Shown one piece after another: positions 56,852 through 64,000 of a stretch of DNA of 64,000 bases. The position numbers and the translations under genes are program-made. Under the pieces are notes generated by a model, which was not told the origin of the DNA, did not search any database, and saw only the letters and a list, made by a program, of their open reading frames with translations. Each line of letters begins with the position of its first letter. Position 1 is the stretch's first letter. The stretch comes from Pseudomonas sp. RC10. GTDB taxonomy: Bacteria > Pseudomonadota > Gammaproteobacteria > Pseudomonadales > Pseudomonadaceae. The stretch covers positions 2,108,001 through 2,172,000 of the forward strand of contig NZ_CP151650.1 of the NCBI RefSeq assembly GCF_038397775.1. The letters run 5' to 3'.

Positions 56852-58318
56852 ATGACCGATATCGTTAAAGACGCACTGAACCGCCTCGCTCGAAAGGATC
56901 TGCTGGAGCTTCGAGCCTATATAAACGGAGAGTGGGTCGATGCCGACGCCAAACTTGCCGTAACCGACCCCGCCACGGGGGCGACCATCACACAGGTTGC
57001 CCATTGCGCGCCCATCTGGGCCGACCGCGCCGTCGAAGCCGCCAGCACGGCGCTTCCCGCCTGGAGCCAGTTGCTGCCGGTTCAACGCGGGCTGATCTTG
57101 CGCAAGTGGGCGGCGCTGATGCGCGAACACGCTCAGGACTTGGCAGTCATCATGACAGCCGAGCAGGGCAAGCCGCTGGCGGAGTCCGTGGGTGAAATCT
57201 CGTACGGCGCGGCGTTCCTCGACTGGTTCGCGGCAGAAGGCGAGCGTTGCTACGGCGAAACCATCCCGAGCCATTTGCCGGGCAGCCAGTTGCTGACCAA
57301 GTTACAGCCCATCGGCGTGACGGTCGCGATTACCCCCTGGAACTTTCCGAGCGCGATGATCACCCGCAAGGCCGGGGCCGCACTCGCGGCAGGCTGCACG
57401 ATGATCGTCAAGCCCGCGCCTGAAACGCCGCTGTCGGCGTTGGCCCTTGCGAAACTGGCGGAAGAGGCGGGGATGCCAGCGGGGGTGTTCCAGGTGCTGA
57501 CCGGCGATGCCGTCGCTCAATCCGCGCGCCTGCTTCAGTTCCCCGAGGTGCGCGCGTTCAGTTTCACCGGCTCGACCGAGGTCGGAAAAATCCTGCTCAA
57601 GACTTCCAGCGATACCGTGAAACGTGTGTCCCTCGAACTGGGTGGTCATGCGCCCTTCATCGTGTTCGAAGACGCGTCGGTCGAGGACGCGGTCGCCGCG
57701 TGCCTCAACGCGAAATTCGCCACCTCGGGTCAGGATTGCCTGGCGGCCAACCGCATCTACGTTCATCGCAGCCTGTACGCGTCATTCGTGAGCACGCTGG
57801 CAGCGGGGGTGAAAAAACTGAAGGTGGGTCATGGTCTGGAGCCGGGTGTGGACATTGGGCCGATGACGCGTAAATCCGTCGCGGTGAAATGCCAGGCACA
57901 GATCCTCAACGCTGTCTCGCTGGGCGCGAAGCTGCTGGTCGGCGGGGCGGACATCGACGGCAATTTTGTGCAGCCGACGCTGCTGGCCGACGCCACAGAT
58001 GACATGGACATTGCCCGCGATGAGACCTTCGGGCCGGTCGCCGCGGTGTTCGTGTTCGACACCGAAGAAGAAGTGCTGCAACGCGCCAACGATTCCGAAT
58101 TCGCGCTGGCGGCCTATGTTTACACCAACGATTTGCGCCGTGCGCTACGCCTGTCCGACCGCTTGCAATACGGCATGGTAGCGATCAACACGCCGAAGTT
58201 TACCGGTGCGCCCATTCCGTTCGGAGGCTGGAAACAGTCGGGGTTGGGCAGGGAAGGGTCGAAGCACGGCCTGGAAGAATACATGGAAATCAAATACGTC
58301 TGTTTTGGCAACCTGTGA
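56852..58318 (+). CDS. doeC: aldehyde dehydrogenase, DoeC/GabD type
   Basis: 488 aa. Rossmann-site ITPWNFPSAMITRKAGAALA (near residues 160-179), catalytic Glu in LELGGHAPF and Cys in GQDCLAANR (near 292). By family alone it reads as succinate-semialdehyde dehydrogenase GabD. With doeD, doeX, doeB and doeA beside it, the ectoine route is more likely: aspartate semialdehyde to aspartate. First gene of the locus; doeD starts 17 bp later. Confidence 0.82.
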   Translation: MTDIVKDALNRLARKDLLELRAYINGEWVDADAKLAVTDPATGATITQVAHCAPIWADRAVEAASTALPAWSQLLPVQRGLILRKWAALMREHAQDLAVIMTAEQGKPLAESVGEISYGAAFLDWFAAEGERCYGETIPSHLPGSQLLTKLQPIGVTVAITPWNFPSAMITRKAGAALAAGCTMIVKPAPETPLSALALAKLAEEAGMPAGVFQVLTGDAVAQSARLLQFPEVRAFSFTGSTEVGKILLKTSSDTVKRVSLELGGHAPFIVFEDASVEDAVAACLNAKFATSGQDCLAANRIYVHRSLYASFVSTLAAGVKKLKVGHGLEPGVDIGPMTRKSVAVKCQAQILNAVSLGAKLLVGGADIDGNFVQPTLLADATDDMDIARDETFGPVAAVFVFDTEEEVLQRANDSEFALAAYVYTNDLRRALRLSDRLQYGMVAINTPKFTGAPIPFGGWKQSGLGREGSKHGLEEYMEIKYVCFGNL

Positions 58319-58335
58319 GAGAGAAGGAGAACGAC

Positions 58336-59742
58336 ATGAATAAGACAGAGCACGATACCGTCGCTGCCCAGGACCGCAATTCCGTGCTGCACCCCTTCAC
58401 CAATCTGAAGGACTTCGCCAGCGGCAAGCTGGGCGACCCGACCATTATCGAAACCGGTAAAGGCATTCGCATCACCGACTCGACCGGGCGCGAGTACATC
58501 GACGGGTTTGCCGGCCTGTACTGCATGAACATCGGCTATGGCCGTGACGAAGTGGCCGAGGCCATTTCCCGTCAGGCGCACAAGCTGGCTTATTACCACA
58601 GCTACGCCGCGCACACGACGGACGAACTGGCGAGCCTGTCTGATCGTTTGGTGAAGATGGCGCCGGGCAAGATGAGCAAGGTGTTCTATGGCACATCGGG
58701 GTCCGACGCCAACGAAACCAACGCCAAGCTGGTCTGGTATTACAACAACCTGCGCGGTCTGCCGAAGAAGAAAAAAATCATCACCCGTGATCGCGGTTAC
58801 CACGGCTGCTCGGTGATGTCGGGCTCCCTGACCGGCATGAACTTCTACCACGATCACATGGACCTGCCGATCTCCGGCATCTTGCGCACGGGCGTCCCTC
58901 ATCAGTATTGGGACGCTCAGCCGGGTGAAACCGAGCTGCAATTCTCAGCCCGTCGTGCCCGTGAACTCGAAGAGCTGATCCTGCGCGAAGACCCGGACAC
59001 CATCGGCGGTTTCATCGCCGAACCCGTGCTCGGCACTGGCGGTATCACGCCGCCACCGGCCGGTTATTGGGAAGCGATTCAGCCGATCCTGCAGAAGTAC
59101 GACATTCTGCTGATCGCTGACGAGGTGATCACCGCGTTCGGCCGCACCGGCGCCATGTTCGGCTGCGAAAAATACGGCATCACGCCTGACCTGATCACCG
59201 TCGCCAAAGGCCTGACCTCGGCTTACATGCCGCTGTCCGCGGCCATTGTCGGCGAGAAGGTCTACAAGGTCATGGAAGAGGGCGCGGACCGTGTCGGCGC
59301 GTTCTCCCATGGCTACACCTATTCCGGCCACCCGATTGCAGTAGCAGCGGCAAACGCGGTGCTGGACATCGTCGAACGCGAAGACATTCCGGGCAATGCG
59401 AACCGCGTGGGTGCCTACCTGCAAAGCAGCCTGCATGAAGTCTTCGACAACTTGCCGATCGTGGGTGAAGTGCGCGGTGTGGGTCTGATGGCTGCGATTG
59501 AGTTCGTCGCCGATCCGGCCACCAAAAAACGTTTCGACCCGGCCCTGAAAGTCGGCGCGCGGATCTCCAAGGCTGCCCGCGACCTGAACCTGATCGCGCG
59601 AGCGATGCCCCACGGCGAAATCCTGGGCTTCGCACCGCCGCTGACCACCACCGAGAAGGAAGTGGATCAGATCGTGGACATCGCGCGCCAGGCGGTGAAC
59701 AAGGTGATGGACGAGTTGGCGAAGGAAGGCGCATTGCGCTGA
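58336..59742 (+). CDS. doeD: class III aminotransferase, DoeD-like
   Basis: 468 aa PLP enzyme. GTSGSDANETN (about residues 118-128), LIADEVITAFGRTG (near 259-272) and the PLP Lys in TVAKGLTSAYMPL (near 290-302). Annotated in isolation as omega-amino acid or GABA transaminase; in this setting it would turn 2,4-diaminobutyrate into aspartate semialdehyde for doeC. Strong AGAAGGAG site. A terminator follows. Confidence 0.82.
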   Translation: MNKTEHDTVAAQDRNSVLHPFTNLKDFASGKLGDPTIIETGKGIRITDSTGREYIDGFAGLYCMNIGYGRDEVAEAISRQAHKLAYYHSYAAHTTDELASLSDRLVKMAPGKMSKVFYGTSGSDANETNAKLVWYYNNLRGLPKKKKIITRDRGYHGCSVMSGSLTGMNFYHDHMDLPISGILRTGVPHQYWDAQPGETELQFSARRARELEELILREDPDTIGGFIAEPVLGTGGITPPPAGYWEAIQPILQKYDILLIADEVITAFGRTGAMFGCEKYGITPDLITVAKGLTSAYMPLSAAIVGEKVYKVMEEGADRVGAFSHGYTYSGHPIAVAAANAVLDIVEREDIPGNANRVGAYLQSSLHEVFDNLPIVGEVRGVGLMAAIEFVADPATKKRFDPALKVGARISKAARDLNLIARAMPHGEILGFAPPLTTTEKEVDQIVDIARQAVNKVMDELAKEGALR

Positions 59743-59764
59743 TCATCGCGCATCGCTCATGAAG

Positions 59765-59792
59765 AAGGCCGGTTTCGTACCGGCCTTTTTTT
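59765..59792 (+). terminator. doeCD terminator
   Basis: AAGGCCGG-TTTCGTA-CCGGCCTT followed by TTTTT, 22 bp past doeD. Confidence 0.92.
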
Positions 59793-59916
59793 GTGGTCGC
59801 TTATTGGGTGCTGCCAGACAGGGTCGTGCGTTGCTGGCGGTCGATCCGTGTGAGAGCATCCGACCCCGCTGCCATTCACTCTTCAACGTCATCGTGTTGC
59901 ACTAAGGAGAAAGCCA

Positions 59917-60387
59917 ATGTTTGTTCTCGACCGGATAGACGTCAACATTCTGGGTGCAATGCAGAAGAACAACCGGATCACGTCCGAGGAATTGGGCAAC
60001 CTGGTCGGGTTGTCCGCCACCGCGTGCCAGCGACGTTTGAAGACGCTGCGCAAGGAAGGGGTGATCGAAGGTGACGTGTCCATCGTGTCGCCCAAAGCCG
60101 TGGGGCGGAACGTGTTCATGCTGGTGCTGGTGACCCTGGAAAGGGAACGTTCCGACATCATCGACCGCTTCAAAAAATCCATCCGTAATACGCCGGAGGT
60201 GATGACCGGGTATTACGTCACGGGCGATTCGGACTTCGTCCTGGTGATCACGGCCAAGAACATGGAAGACTACGAACAGTTCACCCGCCGGTTCTTCTAC
60301 GAGAACTCGGACATCAAGAGCTTCAAGACGCTGGTGGTCATGGACCGGGTGAAAGCCGGGTTCGAATTGCCGATCGATCTGGATTGA
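59917..60387 (+). CDS. doeX: Lrp/AsnC family regulator, DoeX-like
   Basis: 156 aa. N-terminal HTH (LDRIDVNILGAMQKNNRIT; recognition helix LVGLSATACQRRLKTL about residues 28-43) and C-terminal RAM ligand domain (about 65-145). AAGGAG upstream. Sits between the two halves of the ectoine locus, where DoeX is found in Halomonas. Probably senses an ectoine breakdown product and controls doeCD and doeBA. Confidence 0.82.
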   Translation: MFVLDRIDVNILGAMQKNNRITSEELGNLVGLSATACQRRLKTLRKEGVIEGDVSIVSPKAVGRNVFMLVLVTLERERSDIIDRFKKSIRNTPEVMTGYYVTGDSDFVLVITAKNMEDYEQFTRRFFYENSDIKSFKTLVVMDRVKAGFELPIDLD

Positions 60388-60462
60388 TCTCTCTTTCTTT
60401 TACCTGATCTGACGAACCTTGCTTCCGACCCCTTGCGAAGTTTCAGGCTAGACGCGGTCTCC

Positions 60463-60551
60463 TGTAGGAGCCGGCTTGCTGGCGAATGCGTCAGGTCGGA
60501 TGCATCAATGGTGACTGACTCGACGCCTTCGCCAGCAAGCCGGCTCCTACA
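60463..60551. repeat. REP pair inside the ectoine locus
   Basis: TGTAGGAGCCGGCTTGCTGGCG mirrored by CGCCAGCAAGCCGGCTCCTACA. Lies between doeX and doeB, showing these are separate transcripts. The rest of the 372-bp gap carries candidate operator sequences. Confidence 0.87.
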
Positions 60552-60611
60552 ATGTATTGCGGCGTTGGACGGTTTTCTGATGTCCCTTTTTTGCCGCTGA
60601 TCTGAACCGCA

Positions 60612-60681
60612 GATAACGCAGTTTTTCCTCGTTTCTATCCGATTTTGTACGGATTTCATCTCTGGACGATTGTTTATCGTC
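60612..60681 (+). promoter_or_regulatory. candidate operators before doeB
   Basis: GATAACGCAGT at 60612-60622 is identical to 11 bp of the palindromic region before doeC (56751-56761). ATCCG-N8-CGGAT follows near 60638-60655, and GACGAT-TGTTT-ATCGTC at 60665-60681. Confidence 0.55.
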
Positions 60682-60759
60682 GGATATGGTTTGGGGGAAT
60701 CGCTATGATTTGTCTCACGTAAGGGGTTCACAGAGACGACGGCAAGTGGGGTGGGACGC

Positions 60760-61758
60760 ATGAATAAGAAGAGCAAAGGTCGGCTGACCATCGATTGGGA
60801 ACTGACAGGGCGTCAGTTCGGAAGTCTGAATTTCCCCTGGTCCCGAAACGAATCCGCGTGGGGCAGCCTGCAGATTCCGGTGATCGTCATCCAGAACGGC
60901 GAGGGGCCGTTCGTGTTGTTGACGGGGGGCAATCATGGCGATGAATACGAAGGGCCTCTGGCGTTATCCAACCTGGCGCGAGCCATCGACGTGCAGCGTG
61001 TCACCGGCACGATCTGCATCGTTCCCGCCCTCAATTACCCCGCGCTGAAAGCCGGCACTCGCCTGTCACCCATCGACGGTTTGAACATGAACCGCGCGTT
61101 TCGCGGCAGGGCGGAAGGGACGATTACCGAACAGATCGCCCATTTCGTCGAGGCTGAATTGATCAGCCGTGCCGACGCGGTGCTGGATATTCACGCTGGC
61201 GGCCGGACCATGTTTTTCCAGCCTTTCGCGGTCTCTCATCAATTGCCCGATAAAGCGCAGACCTTGCGTGCCCGTGAAGCGCTCATCGCCTTCGGCGCAC
61301 CCATCGGCCTGATTCTGGAAGAGCTGGACAACGAGGGCATGCTCGACACCGCCGTGGAAGAGAAGGGCAAGCTGTTCCTCTCCACCGAGTTGGGCGGCGG
61401 CGGTTCGACCACCGCAGCGACGGTCAAATTCGCACAGGACGGCGCCCATAACTTCCTTGTGCACACTGGGGTTTATGACACGGCGCCAAAGCCCGCTGTC
61501 TCTCCGGTGGTCATCATGCAAAACGAGGCCGACGGCTACGTGAGCGCACAGAACAGCGGCTTTATCGAATTCACCCGCGAGTTGGGCGAAGCAGTGGAAG
61601 CCGGTCAGGTGATCGCCCGCATTCATGACTTCGAACATCTGGACAAGGAGCCGCTGGCCGTGACCGCACCCGTTACCGGCACGCTGCTGGGTCGTCATTT
61701 TGGTGGGTACATCGCCAAGGGCGATTTCCTGGCGATGTTCGCCAGCCCCGAAGCCTGA
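60760..61758 (+). CDS. doeB: Nalpha-acetyl-diaminobutyrate deacetylase DoeB (M14 family)
   Basis: 332 aa, AstE/aspartoacylase-like zinc hydrolase. Zn ligands in GGNHGDEYEGP (about residues 53-63), DGLNMNRAF, DIHAGGRT (near 143-150). Would remove the acetyl group from N-acetyl-2,4-diaminobutyrate. Start ATG 60760 (GTG three codons upstream in frame). Followed by doeA after 46 bp. Confidence 0.85.
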   Translation: MNKKSKGRLTIDWELTGRQFGSLNFPWSRNESAWGSLQIPVIVIQNGEGPFVLLTGGNHGDEYEGPLALSNLARAIDVQRVTGTICIVPALNYPALKAGTRLSPIDGLNMNRAFRGRAEGTITEQIAHFVEAELISRADAVLDIHAGGRTMFFQPFAVSHQLPDKAQTLRAREALIAFGAPIGLILEELDNEGMLDTAVEEKGKLFLSTELGGGGSTTAATVKFAQDGAHNFLVHTGVYDTAPKPAVSPVVIMQNEADGYVSAQNSGFIEFTRELGEAVEAGQVIARIHDFEHLDKEPLAVTAPVTGTLLGRHFGGYIAKGDFLAMFASPEA

Positions 61759-61804
61759 CACGCGACGCCCTGCACCCAAAAATTTCAATAAGACGAGGTG
61801 GATC

Positions 61805-62986
61805 ATGAGTGACCCGTTTTTCACAGACGCCGAATACGCGAGCCGTCTGCAAAAGGTGAAGCATCGAATGGCGGAGGCGTCCGTCGACCTGCTGTTGGTG
61901 GCGGATGCCAACAACATCTTCTGGCTGACCGGCGCGGCGGACTGGTCGTTCTACACGCCGCAGTTCGTGATCGTCAGTTTGCAGGACAGCAAGCCGGTGT
62001 GGATTGGCCGTGCCATGGACGCCCCCGGTGCCGCATTGACCACCTGGATGGGCAACGACCACGTCATCGGTTACCCCGAAGATTATGTGATGCGCCGGGA
62101 CATTCACCCCAGCGATTACATCGGTGAATTTGTCGCCAAACGCTGGCCGAGTGCGCGACGCATCGGTTACGAGTCCGACAGCTATTTCTTCTCGCCACGC
62201 TCGCTGAACAGCCTGATCGCCAAACTGCCGAACGGCGTGTTCGTGGACTGCGATCTGCTCGTCAACCGCGCGCGGGTGGTGAAGAGCGAGACCGAGATTC
62301 AGTACCACCGCGAAGCCGCCACGATCGTTCAAGGCGCCATGCACGTCGCTCAGGACATGATCCAACCGGGCGTACGCCAGTCCGACGTCATCGCGGAAAT
62401 CTACAAAGCCCAGATCGCGCCCGACGCGCCGTTTGGCGGCGACATCACCGCCCTGTGCCCGATCATTCTGGCGGGAGAGAAAGCCTCTGCCGCGCACCCG
62501 GCGTGGACCGATGAGAAGTTCATCGACAACCAGACCGTGGCCATCGAACTGGCCGGCGCTCGCCGCCACTACACCACCGGCCTTGCGCGCACACTGCACT
62601 TGGGGTCGAACCCGCCTGACGAACTGACCCACACCGCTGCGGCGGTCGAGGAGGGCATGAGCGAAGTGCTGGCGATGGTCAAGACCGGGGTCAGTGGAGC
62701 GGACATTCACGCCAGTTGGCAGCAGGTGCTGAACCGCTACGGGCTGCGCAAGGACAGCCGCATCGGTTACTCGATCGGGATCGGCCTGCCACCGGATTGG
62801 GGCGAGCACGTCATCAGCCTGCGTCCGGGCGAGCACGAGCCGATCGAGACGAACACCACGCTGCACATCATCCTCGGCATGTGGATGAAGGGCTGGGGCA
62901 TGGAAACGTCGGAAACCATTGTTGTGCAGCCACAGGGTTATGAGTGCCTGACCCAGTTCCCGCGCAGCGTCAACATCAAGCGTTAA
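61805..62986 (+). CDS. doeA: ectoine hydrolase DoeA (M24 peptidase fold)
   Basis: 393 aa, the length of known DoeA. Creatinase N-terminal domain (DLLLVADANNIFWLTGAADWSFY, about 24-46) and M24 pita-bread domain. DoeA opens the ectoine ring, giving N-acetyl-diaminobutyrate for DoeB. The classical five metal ligands of Xaa-Pro peptidases are not all evident, consistent with a non-peptidase. GAGGTGG before the ATG. Confidence 0.85.
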   Translation: MSDPFFTDAEYASRLQKVKHRMAEASVDLLLVADANNIFWLTGAADWSFYTPQFVIVSLQDSKPVWIGRAMDAPGAALTTWMGNDHVIGYPEDYVMRRDIHPSDYIGEFVAKRWPSARRIGYESDSYFFSPRSLNSLIAKLPNGVFVDCDLLVNRARVVKSETEIQYHREAATIVQGAMHVAQDMIQPGVRQSDVIAEIYKAQIAPDAPFGGDITALCPIILAGEKASAAHPAWTDEKFIDNQTVAIELAGARRHYTTGLARTLHLGSNPPDELTHTAAAVEEGMSEVLAMVKTGVSGADIHASWQQVLNRYGLRKDSRIGYSIGIGLPPDWGEHVISLRPGEHEPIETNTTLHIILGMWMKGWGMETSETIVVQPQGYECLTQFPRSVNIKR

Positions 62987-63004
62987 TACCTTAAGTTGTC
63001 GATG

Positions 63005-63025
63005 GCGGCCCTGCATCGGGGCCGC
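63005..63025 (+). other. GC-rich stem-loop between doeA and the binding protein
   Basis: GCGGCCC / GGGCCGC stem with a 7-nt loop and no T-run: more likely an mRNA-stabilising or partial-termination stem than a full terminator. Confidence 0.5.
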
Positions 63026-63054
63026 ACTCTAATAATAAAAGTGTGGGGAGTGCC

Positions 63055-63888
63055 ATGAAAACAATCTCAAGCATGGTGTGTGCGTTCGCCTGCGTTTTGG
63101 GTATGACCGCAACTAACGTTAATGCGGCGGCTGAAACGTCGCTTCAAAAGAACACATTGTCCGTGGGCGCGGATTTGAACTACCCGCCTTACGATTATTT
63201 CGTGGATGGCAAACCGGCGGGGTTTGATCCATCGTTATTGGCGCTGTTGGCCAAGAAGATGAATGTTGAACTCACGTTCTCGGACACGCGTTTCGCCAGT
63301 TTATTGTTGGGCCTTAAATCCAATCGCTTCGACCTGGCATCGGCAGGTATGTACGTCACGCCTGAGCGGGCACAACAGATCAACTTTCTGCCGTACATGA
63401 AAACCGGTGTGTCGTTCGTGGTGCTGAAAGGTAGCGCGAATCAACCCATGACACCGGCCGATCTGTGCGGCTTGCGAGTGAGCAGTATCCAGGGCGCGGC
63501 GTGGATTCCCAAGCTCACCGAGTTTTCGAAAACCGGCTGCGTGGATCAAGGCAAGGCGCCGATCAAGTTGTCCGAGTTCCCGTCCTCGGCGGAAGCGGTG
63601 CAGACGCTCTTCGCCAAGACCGCAGACGTTCAGACAGAAGACGCGGCTGTTGCAGCTGTGGCCGTCAAGAACACGTCCGGACGCATCGAAATCAGTTCGA
63701 AGGAAATCCTCTACCCGGTCGTGGGCGGTTACGGCCTTCGCAAGGACAACCAAGTGTTGTTGGCCGCGATGACCAAAGCCCTTCAAGCCATCAAGAATTC
63801 GGGCGAATACGCGGCGCTGTTAAAGGAATACAACTTGGGTGAGCCCTCTAAGGAAGAGATAGCGGCTGCCATGGGCACCGCCAACTAA
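63055..63888 (+). CDS. periplasmic amino-acid/ectoine-binding protein, EhuB-like
   Basis: 277 aa. Signal peptide of about 25 residues (ending VNAAAE), then an SBP-bac-3 fold: VGADLNYPPYDYFVDGKPAGFDPSL and YVTPERAQQINFLPYM. GGGGAG upstream of the ATG. Followed by a polar-amino-acid permease start. Position after doeA suggests ectoine or hydroxyectoine uptake, but the ligand is not readable. Confidence 0.84.
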   Translation: MKTISSMVCAFACVLGMTATNVNAAAETSLQKNTLSVGADLNYPPYDYFVDGKPAGFDPSLLALLAKKMNVELTFSDTRFASLLLGLKSNRFDLASAGMYVTPERAQQINFLPYMKTGVSFVVLKGSANQPMTPADLCGLRVSSIQGAAWIPKLTEFSKTGCVDQGKAPIKLSEFPSSAEAVQTLFAKTADVQTEDAAVAAVAVKNTSGRIEISSKEILYPVVGGYGLRKDNQVLLAAMTKALQAIKNSGEYAALLKEYNLGEPSKEEIAAAMGTAN

Positions 63889-63922
63889 GACCTACTGTTA
63901 TTACAATAAAAAGGTGGCTCAA

Positions 63923-64000
63923 GTGGAATTTGACGTGCGCTATGCGATCAGTCTTCTGTGGAATCGCGAGTTTTGGAGCGCCACACTGCTGGTCGTTGAA
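63923..64000 (+). CDS. ABC transporter permease, start only
   Basis: First 26 codons: GTG at 63923 with AAGGTGG five bases upstream; reads MEFDVRYAISLLWNREFWSA then TLLVVE, typical of HisM-type polar amino acid permeases. Cut by the window end. Confidence 0.78.
   Translation, partial: MEFDVRYAISLLWNREFWSATLLVVE

Noticed and set aside
56852..59742. GABA degradation operon (gabD-gabT)
   Set aside because: Possible by family, but the doeX, doeB and doeA neighbours and the missing GabP or GabR favour the ectoine route.
61805..62986. Xaa-Pro dipeptidase
   Set aside because: Same fold, but length, neighbours and unclear metal ligands fit DoeA better.

Overview
The window is chromosomal DNA of a Pseudomonas, most like the P. 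fluorescens / P. syringae side of the genus. The evidence is gene order (comEC-exbBD-lpxK-kdsB-murB-rne; maf-yceD-rpmF-plsX-fabD-fabG-acpP-fabF-pabC-mltG-tmk-holB-pilZ-tatD; usg-fimV-truA-trpF-accD-folC-dedD-cvpA-purF-metZ), high GC with GC-rich third positions, an RgsA-type small RNA in its usual place, and several TGTAGGAG-type REP elements. No phage, plasmid, IS element or CRISPR array was seen. The species was not determined.

Layout. 1-5.7 kb: a truncated fadE acyl-CoA dehydrogenase, a glutathione S-transferase, a two-gene ABC-2 exporter and a DUF2062 membrane protein. 5.8-13 kb: DNA uptake (comEC), an ExbB/ExbD motor pair and an envelope block (lpxK, Trm112-like, kdsB, murB), then a MobA-like nucleotidyltransferase. 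13-18 kb: rne and rluC diverge from a ~715-bp gap with back-to-back promoters and a long rne leader. 18-30.8 kb: an HAD hydrolase, sppA, maf, the fatty-acid cluster, then pabC-mltG-tmk-holB-pilZ-tatD. 30.8-34.3 kb: RgsA, a TetR regulator, moaA, a lipoprotein and a DUF1285 protein. 34.3-47.6 kb: usg (a pseudoenzyme), fimV, truA, trpF, accD, folC, dedD, cvpA, purF, metZ and an SDR. 47.8-48.3 kb: tRNA-Val and two identical tRNA-Asp genes separated by tetraloop hairpins. 48.4-56.5 kb is more accessory: an orphan sugar epimerase, a stand-alone EPSP synthase, a DUF2242 lipoprotein, ilvA, a 28-aa acidic micropeptide, an AraC regulator and a nitrilase-fold protein lacking its catalytic Cys and Lys. 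56.8-64 kb (right edge): a gene set matching ectoine catabolism (doeC, doeD, doeX, doeB, doeA) followed by a polar-amino-acid ABC transporter.

The most striking regulatory structure is upstream of ilvA. A 21-aa leader peptide carrying Ile-Ile-Thr-Ala-Ile-Thr-Val overlaps a textbook four-segment attenuator: an 8-nt arm, its complement, and the same arm again before a T-tract. It is followed by a second Ile/Leu/Val/Thr-rich 26-codon ORF whose stop overlaps the ilvA start. Other candidates are a shared 11-bp motif upstream of both halves of the ectoine locus, probable leaderless starts for rluC and yceD, and a stem-loop just before the rne start codon.

All functional calls come from motifs, gene order and recalled knowledge of families. 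No database search was run.
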